DNA of 64,000 nucleotides from DATJIG01 sp050260515 (GCA_050260515.1 JBLNCI010000022.1:62001-126000); one strand, 5' to 3'; positions 35,244 to 45,043 are shown, numbered from the stretch's first letter. Translations and numbers: made by a program. Notes: generated by a model from the letters alone, not told the origin.

Positions 35244-35669
35244 ATGATCGGATTTTCGCACCCAACGCGCACCGCCCTGGCGATGGCCGTGGTCGGCGCG
35301 GTTGCGACCACGGCAGCGTGCGCGCCGCGCACGCCCGAGGTGACCCGGGAGGTCCTCGGCCTCGACGTGTCCGGGCGCCCGGTCGTCTCGTTCACGACCT
35401 GCGAGTACTACGGGCTGTTCGGAAGCCAGGGCGGCTGCTGGCGCGAGACGCCGCCGGTCGTGTGGTGCTATCGCTCGCTCGCGGACAATGATTGCTACCG
35501 CTCGCCCGATCGCCTGGCGACACGCGAGCCCGAGCCGGTCGTCGACGTCCCGACGATTCCGACGCTCTACCACATTCCGACGCCGCCCGGACCGCCTCCG
35601 ACGTCACCGCCGACGACGAGCCCCGACGCCGTCCAGCACTCGCCGCTGCCCCCGCAGCGACTGCCCTAG
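35244..35669 (+). CDS. Putative lipoprotein with proline-rich tail
   Basis: A 141-aa protein with a lipoprotein-like signal: hydrophobic ALAMAVVGAVATTAAC with the lipobox Cys at about residue 27. The mature part has five further cysteines (in CEYYG, GGCW, VWCYR and DNDCYR), and the last 35 residues are rich in Pro and Thr. I do not recognise the family. ATG at 35244 has AGGA upstream. It is probably a small periplasm-facing lipoprotein; no operon partner. Confidence 0.65.
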   Translation: MIGFSHPTRTALAMAVVGAVATTAACAPRTPEVTREVLGLDVSGRPVVSFTTCEYYGLFGSQGGCWRETPPVVWCYRSLADNDCYRSPDRLATREPEPVVDVPTIPTLYHIPTPPGPPPTSPPTTSPDAVQHSPLPPQRLP

Positions 35670-35737
35670 ACCAACGAACGAGACCGCTCGCATCGACCGC
35701 CGCTGCATGAGCGGACGGCCGACTCGTCGCGTCCTCG

Positions 35738-37846
35738 TCAGGCTGCCGCGACCGCCTTCACGAAGGCGTCTACGGCGCGCTTGAACTCGTCGGCTCGTCC
35801 GCCGACCTCGTCCGCCACCTTCTCGATCGCACCGGTCGCATGCTGCGTCCGGCCGGCGTCCTCCTGCACGGACACGATGACGCTCGACACCTTGCGCGTT
35901 TCGTCGGCGGCGATGTTGACGTTCTTGGCGATGTCGCCGGTCGCGGCGCCCTGCTCCTCGACGGCGGCGGCGATGGTGGTGTTGATCTCGGCGATTCCCG
36001 AGATGCTGCCACGGATCGTGGCGATCGCGCCGACGGCGCGCTGGGTCTCGGTCTGGATCGTCGCGATCTGCGACTGGATCTCTTCCGTCGCCTTTGCCGT
36101 CTGGCTGGCGAGCGCCTTCACCTCGCCGGCGACGACCGCGAAGCCCTTGCCCGCCTCGCCGGCACGCGCCGCCTCGATCGTCGCATTGAGCGCGAGCAGG
36201 TTCGTCTGCTTCGCGATGTCGTCGATGAGATGCAGGATGGTGCCGATGCGGCCGACCGCCTCGGACAGCCCCGTGACGACGGATTCCGTATTGCCGGCCT
36301 CCTCGACCGCAGTACTGCTCCGCTCGGTGGCCGTCACCACCTGGCGGCCGATCTCGTGAATCGCCCGCGTGAGCTCCTCGGCCGCGGACGCAACCGTCTT
36401 GACGTTATCGGTGGCGTTGACCGCCGCTGTGGCGACGGTCGCCGACCGGCTCGCCGTCTGCTCGGCGGTGGTGTTGAGGTTCGCGGCGCTGGCCCGCATC
36501 GAGTCGGCCGAGCGACGCAGCGCCTCGACATTGCGGTTCGCCTCGGCGGTGAACCGGTCGATCAGCGCCGTCAGCTCGCTGCGGCGCGCCTCGGCGTTGC
36601 GCCGCGCCTCGTCGGCGGCAACGCGCGCCTTTTCTTGCTCGGTGCGCAGTCGCTCGGCTTCGGCCAAGCCCTCGCGGAACGTCAGCACCGCTTTCGCCAT
36701 CTCGCCGATCTCGTCGACGCGCTCGGCGAACGGCACCGACACGCCGTGGTTGCCGGCGGCAAGCGTGGTGACGACCCCGGTGATCTCCTTCAGCGGTGAA
36801 ATGAGGCGGCGGCGAATGTAGTGGATCGAGGCGGCGACCACGCCCAGCACGAGCAGCAACACCGCCGTGGCGACGAGCAAGTCGCGCAGCGCCCGGCTTT
36901 GTGCCTCGCTCGCCGCAACGATCGCCTGTTCGAGCGCCGTGTCGCGAGTCGAAGCAATGACCTCGTTAGCGCCGCGGGTCAACTTCGAGTATTCCGCAAC
37001 CGGCTTGTCCAGCGGCTCGCCGGTGATGGCGGCGTTCATCATGATGTCGACGGCATTTCGCGCCGTCTTGAAGTATGCGTCGACGATCGCGTTCAGGCGC
37101 TCGATCAGCGCCGGGGGATTGCCGAGGATCTCGATGGCGGTTTCGAGGCGGACCTTGAGCTGATCGATCTCGCCATAGAATCGGTACATCATCCGGACCT
37201 CGTCCGGGCTCAGCGTCTTTCTGGCCGCATGCACGTTGACGAGCCGCGTGTTGATGCGTCCCGATGCATCGCGCAGACTCACAGCGAACAGCGCCACCTC
37301 GACGTAGAGGCCGGCCTTCGGGTTCGATTCCACCGTCGCGCGCTGCAGCTTGTTGATGATGGGCAGCAGGCCCTGTTGCATTGCCGAGGTCTTCTCGATC
37401 ATGTACTGGCCGACCGTGGAGTCGCGGTTGGCGCGTTCGACCGAGACGGCGCCGTCGATCCGCTCGCGGACAGGGCGCATACCGGCGATCATCCCGCGCG
37501 CATTGTCCGCCATCTGCGGCGTCGAGGCGACATTCAGGAATTCCGCCATCGCTGCATCGGTGCCGGCGCGCGCATCGCGCATCGCTTTCAGCGCTATCGC
37601 GCCGGCGGGCTCGTCGAGCCCGAACAACGGGGATGTCCATGCGCGCTCGTTGCCGATGGCCTCAATGACCCGCATCGCGGCGGAAATGCCGCGCGTCGTG
37701 GTGATGCTGCCTCCGCTGGCGTAGTACGCGCTCCATGCCTGCACCACCGTCCGGGCCGCGAGGGCACTCGCCAGCAAGCCGACAACCGCAAGGCACGCAA
37801 TCAGAACGCGGCCGACGGACTTGTTGAGATGCGCGGAAATCGACAT
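35738..37846 (-). CDS. Methyl-accepting chemotaxis protein
   Basis: A 702-aa chemoreceptor: transmembrane helix 1 at 11-32, an all-helical periplasmic sensor of nearly 290 residues (33-320), transmembrane helix 2 at 322-344, HAMP at 345-398, and the cytoplasmic signalling coiled coil. The hairpin tip NLLALNATIEAARAGEAGKG is canonical. There is no C-terminal CheR-docking pentapeptide (it ends DAFVKAVAAA). The ATG at 37846 has GGGGG upstream. No che genes lie nearby. The ligand is unknown, though the adjacent Bug receptor raises the idea of a shared organic-acid signal. Confidence 0.92.
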   Translation of the reverse strand: MSISAHLNKSVGRVLIACLAVVGLLASALAARTVVQAWSAYYASGGSITTTRGISAAMRVIEAIGNERAWTSPLFGLDEPAGAIALKAMRDARAGTDAAMAEFLNVASTPQMADNARGMIAGMRPVRERIDGAVSVERANRDSTVGQYMIEKTSAMQQGLLPIINKLQRATVESNPKAGLYVEVALFAVSLRDASGRINTRLVNVHAARKTLSPDEVRMMYRFYGEIDQLKVRLETAIEILGNPPALIERLNAIVDAYFKTARNAVDIMMNAAITGEPLDKPVAEYSKLTRGANEVIASTRDTALEQAIVAASEAQSRALRDLLVATAVLLLVLGVVAASIHYIRRRLISPLKEITGVVTTLAAGNHGVSVPFAERVDEIGEMAKAVLTFREGLAEAERLRTEQEKARVAADEARRNAEARRSELTALIDRFTAEANRNVEALRRSADSMRASAANLNTTAEQTASRSATVATAAVNATDNVKTVASAAEELTRAIHEIGRQVVTATERSSTAVEEAGNTESVVTGLSEAVGRIGTILHLIDDIAKQTNLLALNATIEAARAGEAGKGFAVVAGEVKALASQTAKATEEIQSQIATIQTETQRAVGAIATIRGSISGIAEINTTIAAAVEEQGAATGDIAKNVNIAADETRKVSSVIVSVQEDAGRTQHATGAIEKVADEVGGRADEFKRAVDAFVKAVAAA

Positions 37847-37989
37847 GGAACCCCCAGATGACAAATCGCCGGCCGTTACGGACCACGGAAATCGAGACAC
37901 TTCTATAAGGGAGACGGTTTACCGCATTCTTAAGCGGCACTTCCGTGCACTTCACGCTCGCGTGAGAGCGCCGACCGGCATCAGCGGAA

Positions 37990-39054
37990 CTACTTACCGT
38001 CCTCGGCCAGAGCGATGACGCGCTTGTAGCGCTCGATCACCGCCGGCGGCGTTGCCGCCATCTCGGCGATGATCTTGGTCATCTCCTCGCCGCCGATCGG
38101 GCTCACGTCGACATTGAGCCTCTCCGCCTCGGCGAGGAACGTCGGGTCGCGGTGTGTGGCCATGAACGCCTCGCGCAGCGCGCGCGTCCGGTCCGCGGGG
38201 ATTGCCGGCGGGCCGGAGACCGGCAAGGCGACGAAGAACTGCGATTCGGCGAAGGCGAGCAGCGCCCGGTCATCGGGCTCCGTGACGATCTCGCGCGCCG
38301 TCGGCACGTTCGGTAGTGCCGGATGACGGTCGACGCGGGCAAGCTGCAGGATCGGAACATAAGTGCCGTCGGCGAGATTGGCCTTGTCCTGGCCGCCGAG
38401 CGACGAGAGCCCGATGAAGGTCCCATCGAGCTCACGGCGCTGCACGGCGAGCATGACTCCGGTTGAGCCCGCGTAGCCCTTCACCAGACGTGTCTTGAAG
38501 CCGAACAGCTCGGGCGACAGAAGAGCGAAGATGACGTTCGTCGACACGCCGCCGACGCTGCCGAGCGCGACCGGCGGCGATGCGTGGCGCATTCCCTCGA
38601 CCGAGGCGATGCCCCGCTCCTTCCGCACGAACATGAAGTAGGCATCGGTCTTGAAAGACGACATCGTGCCGATCCAGCTCAGCCCGAGCGGGTCGAATTT
38701 CGCCGCCGGATCCCCAAGCATCGGCTGCTGGATGATGCCGCGGACGTGCATGCCGATGCTGAGGCCCTGCCGGTCGGCCGCGTTGGCGAGGAAGTTCGCC
38801 ATCCGGAGGCCGCCGGCGCCCTGCATGTTCTGCGGCACGACGTTGGGCTCGCCCGGGATGTACCTGCCGATGTGCCGCGCGAGCAGGCGGCCGGCGATGT
38901 CGAAGCCGCCACCGGGCTGCGAGCCGATCAGCAAATTGACGGTCTTGCCGCTATAGAAGTCCGCGACGGCATCGGCCTGTGCACCGCCGCAGACAGCCAC
39001 CAGGGCAGCGCCCGCAATGGCATTGCGCAAGGCGCTGCGAAAATACCCCGTCAT
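37990..39054 (-). CDS. Bug/TctC family periplasmic receptor D
   Basis: A 354-aa Bug receptor: signal peptide (AIAGAALVAVCGGAQA), VADFYSGKTVNLLIGSQPGGGFD and PQNMQGAGGLRMANFL, where Bug proteins contact the ligand carboxylate. Start ATG 39054, preceded by GGGGGATCC; an upstream ATG at 39072 is an alternative. It is a single gene divergent from the aap operon, downstream only of a gap to the chemoreceptor. No TctAB partner. Confidence 0.85.
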   Translation of the reverse strand: MTGYFRSALRNAIAGAALVAVCGGAQADAVADFYSGKTVNLLIGSQPGGGFDIAGRLLARHIGRYIPGEPNVVPQNMQGAGGLRMANFLANAADRQGLSIGMHVRGIIQQPMLGDPAAKFDPLGLSWIGTMSSFKTDAYFMFVRKERGIASVEGMRHASPPVALGSVGGVSTNVIFALLSPELFGFKTRLVKGYAGSTGVMLAVQRRELDGTFIGLSSLGGQDKANLADGTYVPILQLARVDRHPALPNVPTAREIVTEPDDRALLAFAESQFFVALPVSGPPAIPADRTRALREAFMATHRDPTFLAEAERLNVDVSPIGGEEMTKIIAEMAATPPAVIERYKRVIALAEDGK

Positions 39055-39102
39055 TGCGGATCCCCCTGACACAATCCCATGTCACGCACCCTGACCCCGG
39101 TT

Positions 39103-39131
39103 TTGCGTGGCGCGCGGTCCCGTACCATACT
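39103..39131 (+). promoter_or_regulatory. Candidate sigma-70 promoter for aapJ
   Basis: TTGCGT (39103-39108) and CATACT (39126-39131) are separated by exactly 17 bp, 42 bp before the aapJ ATG. The match to consensus is partial, so this is tentative. Confidence 0.35.
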
Positions 39132-39172
39132 GACGGCCCACCGATTTGGCATCCGGAACACGGGAGTGCGGG

Positions 39173-40192
39173 ATGAAAGGTCTGATCAGCGCCGTTGCCG
39201 CCGCAGTGATCGTCTGCGGAACCACGGCTGCCCAGGCAGGCGCCACCTTCGAGGCCGTGAAAGCACGCGGCCAGGTCACGTGCGGCGTCAACACCGGACT
39301 CGCCGGCTTCGCGGCTCCCGATGACCGCGGCGTGTGGCGCGGGCTCGATGTCGACGTGTGTCGCGCGGTTGCCGCGGCCATGTTCGGCGACGCGGGCAAG
39401 GTTCGGTACGTGCCGCTCACCGCCCAACAGCGATTCACGGCGCTGCAGTCCGGCGAAATCGACGTGCTCTCGCGGAACACCACCTGGACAAGTCAGCGCG
39501 ACATCGAGCTCGGCCTCAATTTCGCAGGCGTCGACTACTACGACGGTCAGGGATTTCTGGTGGCGAAGAAGCTCGGCGTGAACAGCGCCAAGGAACTCAA
39601 CGGAGCGACCGTGTGCGTTCTCGCGGGCACGACCACCGAGCTCAATCTCACGGATTGGTTCCGCGCCAACAAGCTGCAGTTCCGTCCGGTGGTGATCGAG
39701 AAGAACGAGGAACTTGCGCAGTCGTTCTTCGCCAATCGCTGCGACGCGATCACCTCGGATTCATCGCAACTCGCGGCGATCCGCGCGGCATCGGCGCCGA
39801 ACCCGGACGACTACGTGATCCTGCCCGACATCATCTCGAAGGAGCCGCTCGGCCCCGCCGTGCGCCACGGCGACGACCAGTGGTTCGACGTCGTGAAGTG
39901 GGCGCTGTACGCGATGATCCAGGCCGAGGAGAAGGGCATCACGTCGCAGAACGTCGACAGCTTCAAGGACACGGCCGACCCCGAGATCAAGCGCATGCTG
40001 GGAATTACGCCCGGCCTCGGCAAGGCGCTGGGCGTCGGCGATCGCTGGGCCGCCACCATCGTCCGGCAGGTCGGCAATTACGGCGAGAGTTTCGAGCGCA
40101 ACGTAGGAAAGGGCTCGAAGCTCAAGCTCGAGCGCGGGCTCAACGCGCTTTGGACCAACGGCGGCCTGATGTACGCGATGCCGATCCGCTGA
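39173..40192 (+). CDS. aapJ: General L-amino acid ABC transporter, binding protein AapJ
   Basis: A 339-aa periplasmic receptor with signal peptide (AVAAAVIVCGTTAAQA). The long AapJ-type sequence GQVTCGVNTGLAGFAAPDDRG, SRNTTWTSQRD and LGITPGLGKALGVGDRWA is characteristic of the broad-specificity L-amino-acid receptor. ATG 39173 follows GGAGTGCGGG and starts the signal peptide. First gene of aapJQMP; 8 bp to aapQ. Confidence 0.93.
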   Translation: MKGLISAVAAAVIVCGTTAAQAGATFEAVKARGQVTCGVNTGLAGFAAPDDRGVWRGLDVDVCRAVAAAMFGDAGKVRYVPLTAQQRFTALQSGEIDVLSRNTTWTSQRDIELGLNFAGVDYYDGQGFLVAKKLGVNSAKELNGATVCVLAGTTTELNLTDWFRANKLQFRPVVIEKNEELAQSFFANRCDAITSDSSQLAAIRAASAPNPDDYVILPDIISKEPLGPAVRHGDDQWFDVVKWALYAMIQAEEKGITSQNVDSFKDTADPEIKRMLGITPGLGKALGVGDRWAATIVRQVGNYGESFERNVGKGSKLKLERGLNALWTNGGLMYAMPIR

Positions 40193-40200
40193 GCCGCCGC

Positions 40201-41193
40201 GTGCGTCGCGTGGCATCATCGAAGTCGACGGGCTGGAGCAATCCGCGCCTGCGCGGCGCCGTCTACCAGGCGATCGCCGTCGCCGGCGTCCTCGCCGTCG
40301 GGTGGTTCCTGGTCGCGAACACGCTCACCAACCTGTCGACGCGCGGCATCGTCTCCGGATTCGATTTCCTCGACCGACCTGCATCTTTCGCGATCGGCGA
40401 GACGCTGGCCGACTACTCGCCCTCGGACACCTTCGGGCGCGCGCTCTACATCGGTTTGCTGAACACGCTCCTTGTATCGGCGCTCGGCGTTGTGTTCTCG
40501 ACCATCCTCGGCACGGCGATCGGCATCGCTCGGCTGTCGGAGAACTGGATGCTGCGCGCGCTCGCCGGCGCCTATGTCGAAGCGGTGCGAAACGTGCCGC
40601 TGCTGCTGCAGCTCTTCCTCTGGTATGCGCTCATCACCCAGGGCCTACCGGGCCCGCGCCAGGCGATCCACGTTCTTCCCGGCGTGTTCCTTTCGAACCG
40701 CGGGCTGGTCGTGCCGTGGTTCGGCGGCGAGGGGTTCAGCGTTCCCCATCTCGCCGGCTTCAATTTTCAGGGCGGCGTGAATCTAACCCCCGAGTTGGCC
40801 GCTCTCCTGTTCGGGCTGACGGTCTACACCGCGGCGTTCATCGCCGAGGTGGTTCGCGGCGGGATTCTCGCCGTCCCCAAGGGACAGCGTGAGGCTGCCC
40901 TCGCCCTCGGCCTCACAGGCGCACAGTCGCTCCGGTTCGTGATCCTTCCGCAAGCGCTGCGCATCATCGTGCCGCCACTGTCGAGCCAGTACCTCAATCT
41001 GCTGAAGAATTCCTCGCTCGCCGTCGCGATCGGCTATCCGGATCTCGTCAGCGTCGCCAACACCACCATAAACATCACCGGACAAGCGATCGAGGGATTC
41101 GCCATCGTGATGGCGGTGTTCGTCGTCATCAGCCTCGCGGTCTCGGCGTTGATGAACTGGTACAACCGCAAGGTCGCGGCGGTCGTGCGATGA
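40201..41193 (+). CDS. aapQ: General L-amino acid ABC transporter permease AapQ
   Basis: A 330-aa inner-membrane permease of the polar amino acid family. It contains NTLLVSALGVVFSTILGTAIGIARLS and the permease loop EVVRGGILAVPKGQREAALALGL, with PQALRIIVPPLSSQYLNLLKNSSLA near the C-terminus. The start is GTG, at 40201 or 40210, with no clear ribosome site, consistent with coupling to aapJ. The stop overlaps the aapM ATG. Confidence 0.92.
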   Translation: MRRVASSKSTGWSNPRLRGAVYQAIAVAGVLAVGWFLVANTLTNLSTRGIVSGFDFLDRPASFAIGETLADYSPSDTFGRALYIGLLNTLLVSALGVVFSTILGTAIGIARLSENWMLRALAGAYVEAVRNVPLLLQLFLWYALITQGLPGPRQAIHVLPGVFLSNRGLVVPWFGGEGFSVPHLAGFNFQGGVNLTPELAALLFGLTVYTAAFIAEVVRGGILAVPKGQREAALALGLTGAQSLRFVILPQALRIIVPPLSSQYLNLLKNSSLAVAIGYPDLVSVANTTINITGQAIEGFAIVMAVFVVISLAVSALMNWYNRKVAAVVR

Positions 41194-42227
41194 CGTGGGC
41201 GCGCAAACTTCTCCACGCCTCGCCGGGCAACATCATCATCACGCTCGCGGTGCTGTGGGCGCTTTGGCAGGCGGTCCCGCCGCTCGTCGAGTGGGCCTTC
41301 GTCGGTGCGACGTGGTTCGCCGATTCGCCCGACGCCTGTCGTCGAGGGACAGGCGCGTGCTGGGCCGTGATCACGAGCAAGCACAGATTCCTGCTGTTCG
41401 GGCTCTACCCCTACGACGAGCAATGGCGGGCGCTGCTCGCGAGCGCGCTGATGCTGGCGTTGGTCGCCCTTACCTGCAACCGTCGCCTGTGGGACAGGCG
41501 CCTCGTCGTCGCCTGGCTCGCCGTACTCGGGCTGGCCTTCCTGCTGATGCGCGGCGGTGCATTCGGATTGCGCTACGTTCCAGCCGAGCAGTGGGGCGGC
41601 CTGCCGTTGACGCTCGTGCTCTCGGTGGTCGCGATCGGCGGCGCTTTCCCACTGGCGATCGTGCTGGCGCTCGGTCGCCGCTCCAGGCTGCCGGTGATCC
41701 GAGCGATGTCGGTCACGTACATCGAGATCGTCCGCGGCGTCCCGCTGGTGTCGGTCCTGTTCATGGCATCGGTGATGTTCCCGCTGTTCCTGCCGGAGGG
41801 CGTCACCATCGACAAAGTGCTGCGGGCGCAGATCGGCTTCATCCTGTTCACCGCCGCGTACCTCGCCGAGGCGGTCCGCGGCGGCCTGCAGTCCGTCCCC
41901 AAGGGCCAGTACGAGGCGGCCGACGCACTTGGCCTCTCCACCGTGCAGAAGCTTCGGCTCGTCATCCTGCCGCAGGCCCTGCGCGCGTCGATTCCGCCCG
42001 TCGTCAACCAGTTCATCGCGATGTTCAAGGACACCTCGCTGGTCGTCATCATCGGGCTGTACGATCTGCTGACCACCACGCGGATCGCCCTCACCGATCC
42101 GCCGTGGCGGCCGTATTACGTCGAGGCGTACATCGGCGCCGGGCTGATCTATTTCGTCTTCTGCTTTGCCCTGTCGCGTGCATCGCTCCGGCTCGAGCGC
42201 AGCTTGAATGCGGGAGTTCGCGTGTGA
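41190..42227 (+). CDS. aapM: General L-amino acid ABC transporter permease AapM
   Basis: A 345-aa permease, partner of AapQ. The N-terminal part carries extra helices and a loop with DSPDACRRGTGACWAVI, typical of AapM; the core has LPLTLVLSVVAIGGAFPLAIVLALG and the loop EAVRGGLQSVPKGQYEAADALGL. ATG at 41190 overlaps the aapQ stop (ATGA), and its own stop overlaps the GTG of aapP. Confidence 0.93.
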   Translation: MTWARKLLHASPGNIIITLAVLWALWQAVPPLVEWAFVGATWFADSPDACRRGTGACWAVITSKHRFLLFGLYPYDEQWRALLASALMLALVALTCNRRLWDRRLVVAWLAVLGLAFLLMRGGAFGLRYVPAEQWGGLPLTLVLSVVAIGGAFPLAIVLALGRRSRLPVIRAMSVTYIEIVRGVPLVSVLFMASVMFPLFLPEGVTIDKVLRAQIGFILFTAAYLAEAVRGGLQSVPKGQYEAADALGLSTVQKLRLVILPQALRASIPPVVNQFIAMFKDTSLVVIIGLYDLLTTTRIALTDPPWRPYYVEAYIGAGLIYFVFCFALSRASLRLERSLNAGVRV

Positions 42228-42964
42228 CCGATATCGCCGTCGCTGTCACAGACGTCAGCAAATCGTACGGCTCGTTCCGGGCCCTCGATCGTGTTTCGCT
42301 CGACGTCCGCAAGGGCCAGCGCGTGGTCATCTGCGGGCCGTCGGGCTCCGGGAAGTCGACGCTGATTCGCTGCATCAACGCGCTCGAACGCCACGACGAG
42401 GGCACCATCGTCGTGGACGGCACCGAGCTCACCGACGACCTCAAGACGATCGAGCGGGTGCGGCGCCGCATCGGCATGGTGTTCCAGAGCTTCAACCTCT
42501 TTCCGCACCTGACGGTCCTCGACAACCTGACGCTCGCGCCGCTCCGGGTGCAGAAGGTCACGCGCGAGGAAGCCGAGAATGTCGCCATGCACTTCCTCGC
42601 GCGGGTGAAGATCCCCGAGCAGGCCGGCAAGTACCCGGGCCAGCTCTCCGGAGGCCAGCAGCAGCGCGTCGCGATCGCCCGCGCGCTGTGCCTGCGGCCC
42701 GAGATCATGCTCTTCGACGAGCCGACCTCGGCACTCGATCCCGAGATGATCCAGGAAGTGCTCGACGTCATGGCCGAACTCGCCCGCGACGGCATGACGA
42801 TGATCTGCGTCACCCATGAAATGGCTTTCGCGCGCACCGTCGCCGATACCATGGTATTCATGGACGGCGGGCGCGTGGTCGAGACCGCGCCGCCCGAACG
42901 CTTCTTCACCGCTCCTCGCGAGGAGCGCACCCGCGCGTTCCTCTCCCGCATCATCGGCATGTGA
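42224..42964 (+). CDS. aapP: General L-amino acid ABC transporter ATPase AapP
   Basis: A 246-aa ATPase with Walker A GPSGSGKST, Q-loop VFQSFNLFPHLTVLDN, signature LSGGQQQRVAIARAL, Walker B IMLFDEPTSALDPEM and H-loop VTHEM. GTG start at 42224 overlaps the aapM stop (GTGA). It completes aapJQMP, a high-affinity importer of many L-amino acids in rhizobia and relatives. Confidence 0.95.
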   Translation: MTDIAVAVTDVSKSYGSFRALDRVSLDVRKGQRVVICGPSGSGKSTLIRCINALERHDEGTIVVDGTELTDDLKTIERVRRRIGMVFQSFNLFPHLTVLDNLTLAPLRVQKVTREEAENVAMHFLARVKIPEQAGKYPGQLSGGQQQRVAIARALCLRPEIMLFDEPTSALDPEMIQEVLDVMAELARDGMTMICVTHEMAFARTVADTMVFMDGGRVVETAPPERFFTAPREERTRAFLSRIIGM

Positions 42965-42994
42965 CCGACGGCACGTCGGCGAAGGCAGGTTCCA

Positions 42995-43384
42995 ATGGCT
43001 CACGACATCGTCCTGGTCGAAAACGGCTCGGTGCGCGACGACGGCCAGGTCGTCAAGTTCGATATCCGCACCCGCGCCGGCGAGACGCTGCCGATCGAGA
43101 TGCCGACGCGCGACATCGTCAAGTTCGTCGCCTTCCTCTGCACGCTCGGGCAATTCGCCGCGCGCAAGAACCCGAGCCAGGACAAGACGCCGCCGACGGA
43201 GTTCGAGGGGCCGCTCATCGAGGCCGAGAACCTCGGCCTCGCCCGCGGCCGCACCGACAAGGAAGTGATCATGGCGCTGCAGGTGGGGCTGTTCGCTCTT
43301 GGCGTCGCGCTCCCGACCGAAAAGCTCGATTTCCTGCGGGCGCTCGTGCTCCACGGCAGCGCGCAGCCCAATCAGCCGAACTGA
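42995..43384 (+). CDS. Hypothetical 129-aa protein after aapP
   Basis: A soluble protein of no family I recognise. It starts AHDIVLVENGSVRDDGQVVKFDIRTRAG, which looks like two beta strands, then has a helical middle (DIVKFVAFLCTLGQFAARKN) and a hydrophobic stretch ALQVGLFALGVALP. ATG at 42995 has AGG upstream. It lies between aapP (30 bp before) and an SDR gene (20 bp after) in the same direction, so it is likely co-transcribed. Codon use matches its neighbours. Confidence 0.65.
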   Translation: MAHDIVLVENGSVRDDGQVVKFDIRTRAGETLPIEMPTRDIVKFVAFLCTLGQFAARKNPSQDKTPPTEFEGPLIEAENLGLARGRTDKEVIMALQVGLFALGVALPTEKLDFLRALVLHGSAQPNQPN

Positions 43385-43404
43385 ACACGACACGAGGGGG
43401 GACG

Positions 43405-44226
43405 ATGGTCGACATCAAGGCGAAAAACCTCGACGAGCTGATCGAGCAGGACGGCGCGAAGATCGTCCGCGATCATTTCCGGCGCGGCGACGTCGCCGTG
43501 GTGACCGGGTGCGCTCGTGGCTTCGGGCGTGCGATCGCCCGTCGCCTGGCCGCAGACGGCGCCCGCCTCGCCGTCTGGGACCTGCTCGACGACGAGGGCG
43601 AAGAGACGGCCGCGATCTGCCGCAAGCTCGGCGCCGACGTCGCCTACGTGCATTGCGACATGGGGGAGCCCGACGACATTGCCCGAGCGGCGAAGGCGAC
43701 GCTCGACCGCTTCGGATCCGTTTACGCCGTGGTGAACAACGCCGGGATCAATCTGCGCACGCCGGCGCTCGAATATTCCCTCGAGCAGTGGCAGCGGACG
43801 CTCAACGTCAACCTGGTCGGCTCGTTCCTCACCGCCCAGGCGTTCGCGCGGGCGATGATCGAGAAGAAGCGCGGCAACATCATCAATCTGGCGTCGGGGC
43901 GCGCCATCGAAGGCGCCGTCAACAGCATCGCCTACGGCGCGTCGAAGGCCGGCATCGTCAACATGACCAAGACGCTGGCGACGGAATGGGCAAAGTATGG
44001 AATCCGCGTCAACGCGATCGTGCCGGGCGTCTCCGAGACGCGGCAGCCGCTCGAAGCGGGCGGAACGCTGGAAGCGCTGGTCTCGCGCACCGACGGAATC
44101 CCGCTCGGCCGCATCGGCCATCCCGACGACATCGCCGGGATGGTGGCGATCCTCCTGTCCAAGGACGCCGCCTACATCACCGGCCAGGCCATGGCGATCA
44201 ACGGCGGCCGCATCATGCTGCCGTAG
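43405..44226 (+). CDS. SDR family NAD(P)-dependent oxidoreductase
   Basis: A 273-aa short-chain dehydrogenase. Cofactor motif TGCARGFGRAIA, then NNAG, the catalytic Ser in NLASGRA, and YGASK with Tyr and Lys; the C-terminal GQAMAINGG is classical. An Asp in VWDLLDD at the end of the second strand suggests preference for NAD over NADP. ATG at 43405 follows a strong GAGGGGGG. It is the last gene after aapP and the unknown protein. The substrate is not predictable. Confidence 0.9.
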   Translation: MVDIKAKNLDELIEQDGAKIVRDHFRRGDVAVVTGCARGFGRAIARRLAADGARLAVWDLLDDEGEETAAICRKLGADVAYVHCDMGEPDDIARAAKATLDRFGSVYAVVNNAGINLRTPALEYSLEQWQRTLNVNLVGSFLTAQAFARAMIEKKRGNIINLASGRAIEGAVNSIAYGASKAGIVNMTKTLATEWAKYGIRVNAIVPGVSETRQPLEAGGTLEALVSRTDGIPLGRIGHPDDIAGMVAILLSKDAAYITGQAMAINGGRIMLP

Positions 44227-44235
44227 TCGGCCCCC

Positions 44236-44850
44236 TCACCTCCCGGTGGTCGGGGCAACCAGGCTCCCTTTCGCCAGCACGTGGCCCTGCATTCCGTCGA
44301 CCACCGCCTTGCGGTTGGCACTCTTCGGGTCCAGTCCGAGGGTGGTGTCGAGCGCGTACACCTGGAACAGGTACCGGTGCGTCTCGCCCGCCGGCGCGCG
44401 TGGCCCGCGGTAGCCGAACTCGCTGCGGTTGTTGAGACCCTGCTTCGCGCCCTTCGGTTCCGACAATTCGGGCTGTGCCGGCACCTCCGGAGGCAGGCTC
44501 TGCGTTGCCGCCGGAATGTCGTAGACGACCCAGTGGAATACCGGGAACGGCCCCGCGCCGCCGTCGGGATCCTCGAGGATGAACACGTACGACCGCGTCC
44601 CCTCCGGCCCCTTGCTCCACGACAGCGGCGGCGAGACGTTCTTGCCGAACGCGGTGTGTTGAAGTGGAACGGCTTCCCCGCTCTTCACCGCCGACGACGT
44701 GATCGCCAGTGGAGCGGCGTTCTTTGCCGCCGTAAGGCTGTACACCGAGGGCCAGCCGTCCTTCGGACGAGCCGGCGCGTTCTGCGCCGATGCCGCGGTC
44801 GCGAGCGACGCGAAGGCGCCCAGCGCAATCAACAGCGAACATTTCTTCAT
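44236..44850 (-). CDS. YbhB/YbcL family PEBP-like protein
   Basis: A 204-aa exported protein (signal LLIALGAFASLATAASA) of the phosphatidylethanolamine-binding/Raf-kinase-inhibitor-like family. It has NVSPPLSWSKGPEGTRSYVFILEDPD and FHWVVYDIPAATQSLP, the conserved ligand-pocket segments, and a C-terminal HRYLFQVYALDTTLGL. Function in bacteria is unknown. ATG at 44850 with GGGAGG. Confidence 0.9.
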   Translation of the reverse strand: MKKCSLLIALGAFASLATAASAQNAPARPKDGWPSVYSLTAAKNAAPLAITSSAVKSGEAVPLQHTAFGKNVSPPLSWSKGPEGTRSYVFILEDPDGGAGPFPVFHWVVYDIPAATQSLPPEVPAQPELSEPKGAKQGLNNRSEFGYRGPRAPAGETHRYLFQVYALDTTLGLDPKSANRKAVVDGMQGHVLAKGSLVAPTTGR

Positions 44851-45043
44851 CGTGTTGCCTCCCGTTGTGCGGAGCCGAGCTTATCCGTGCGCCACGGATC
44901 GGACTAGAGACAAGCGCTGCGACCATCCATTGGCCCCCGGCCGATATCGCCGTCGGGTCCGGTGTCCGGCCCGAAACCACTGGTGACCCCGTTCCGTCGT
45001 GACCATCTTAGGGGCTCACCTGCCGAGTCCCGGGAGAGGCGCG

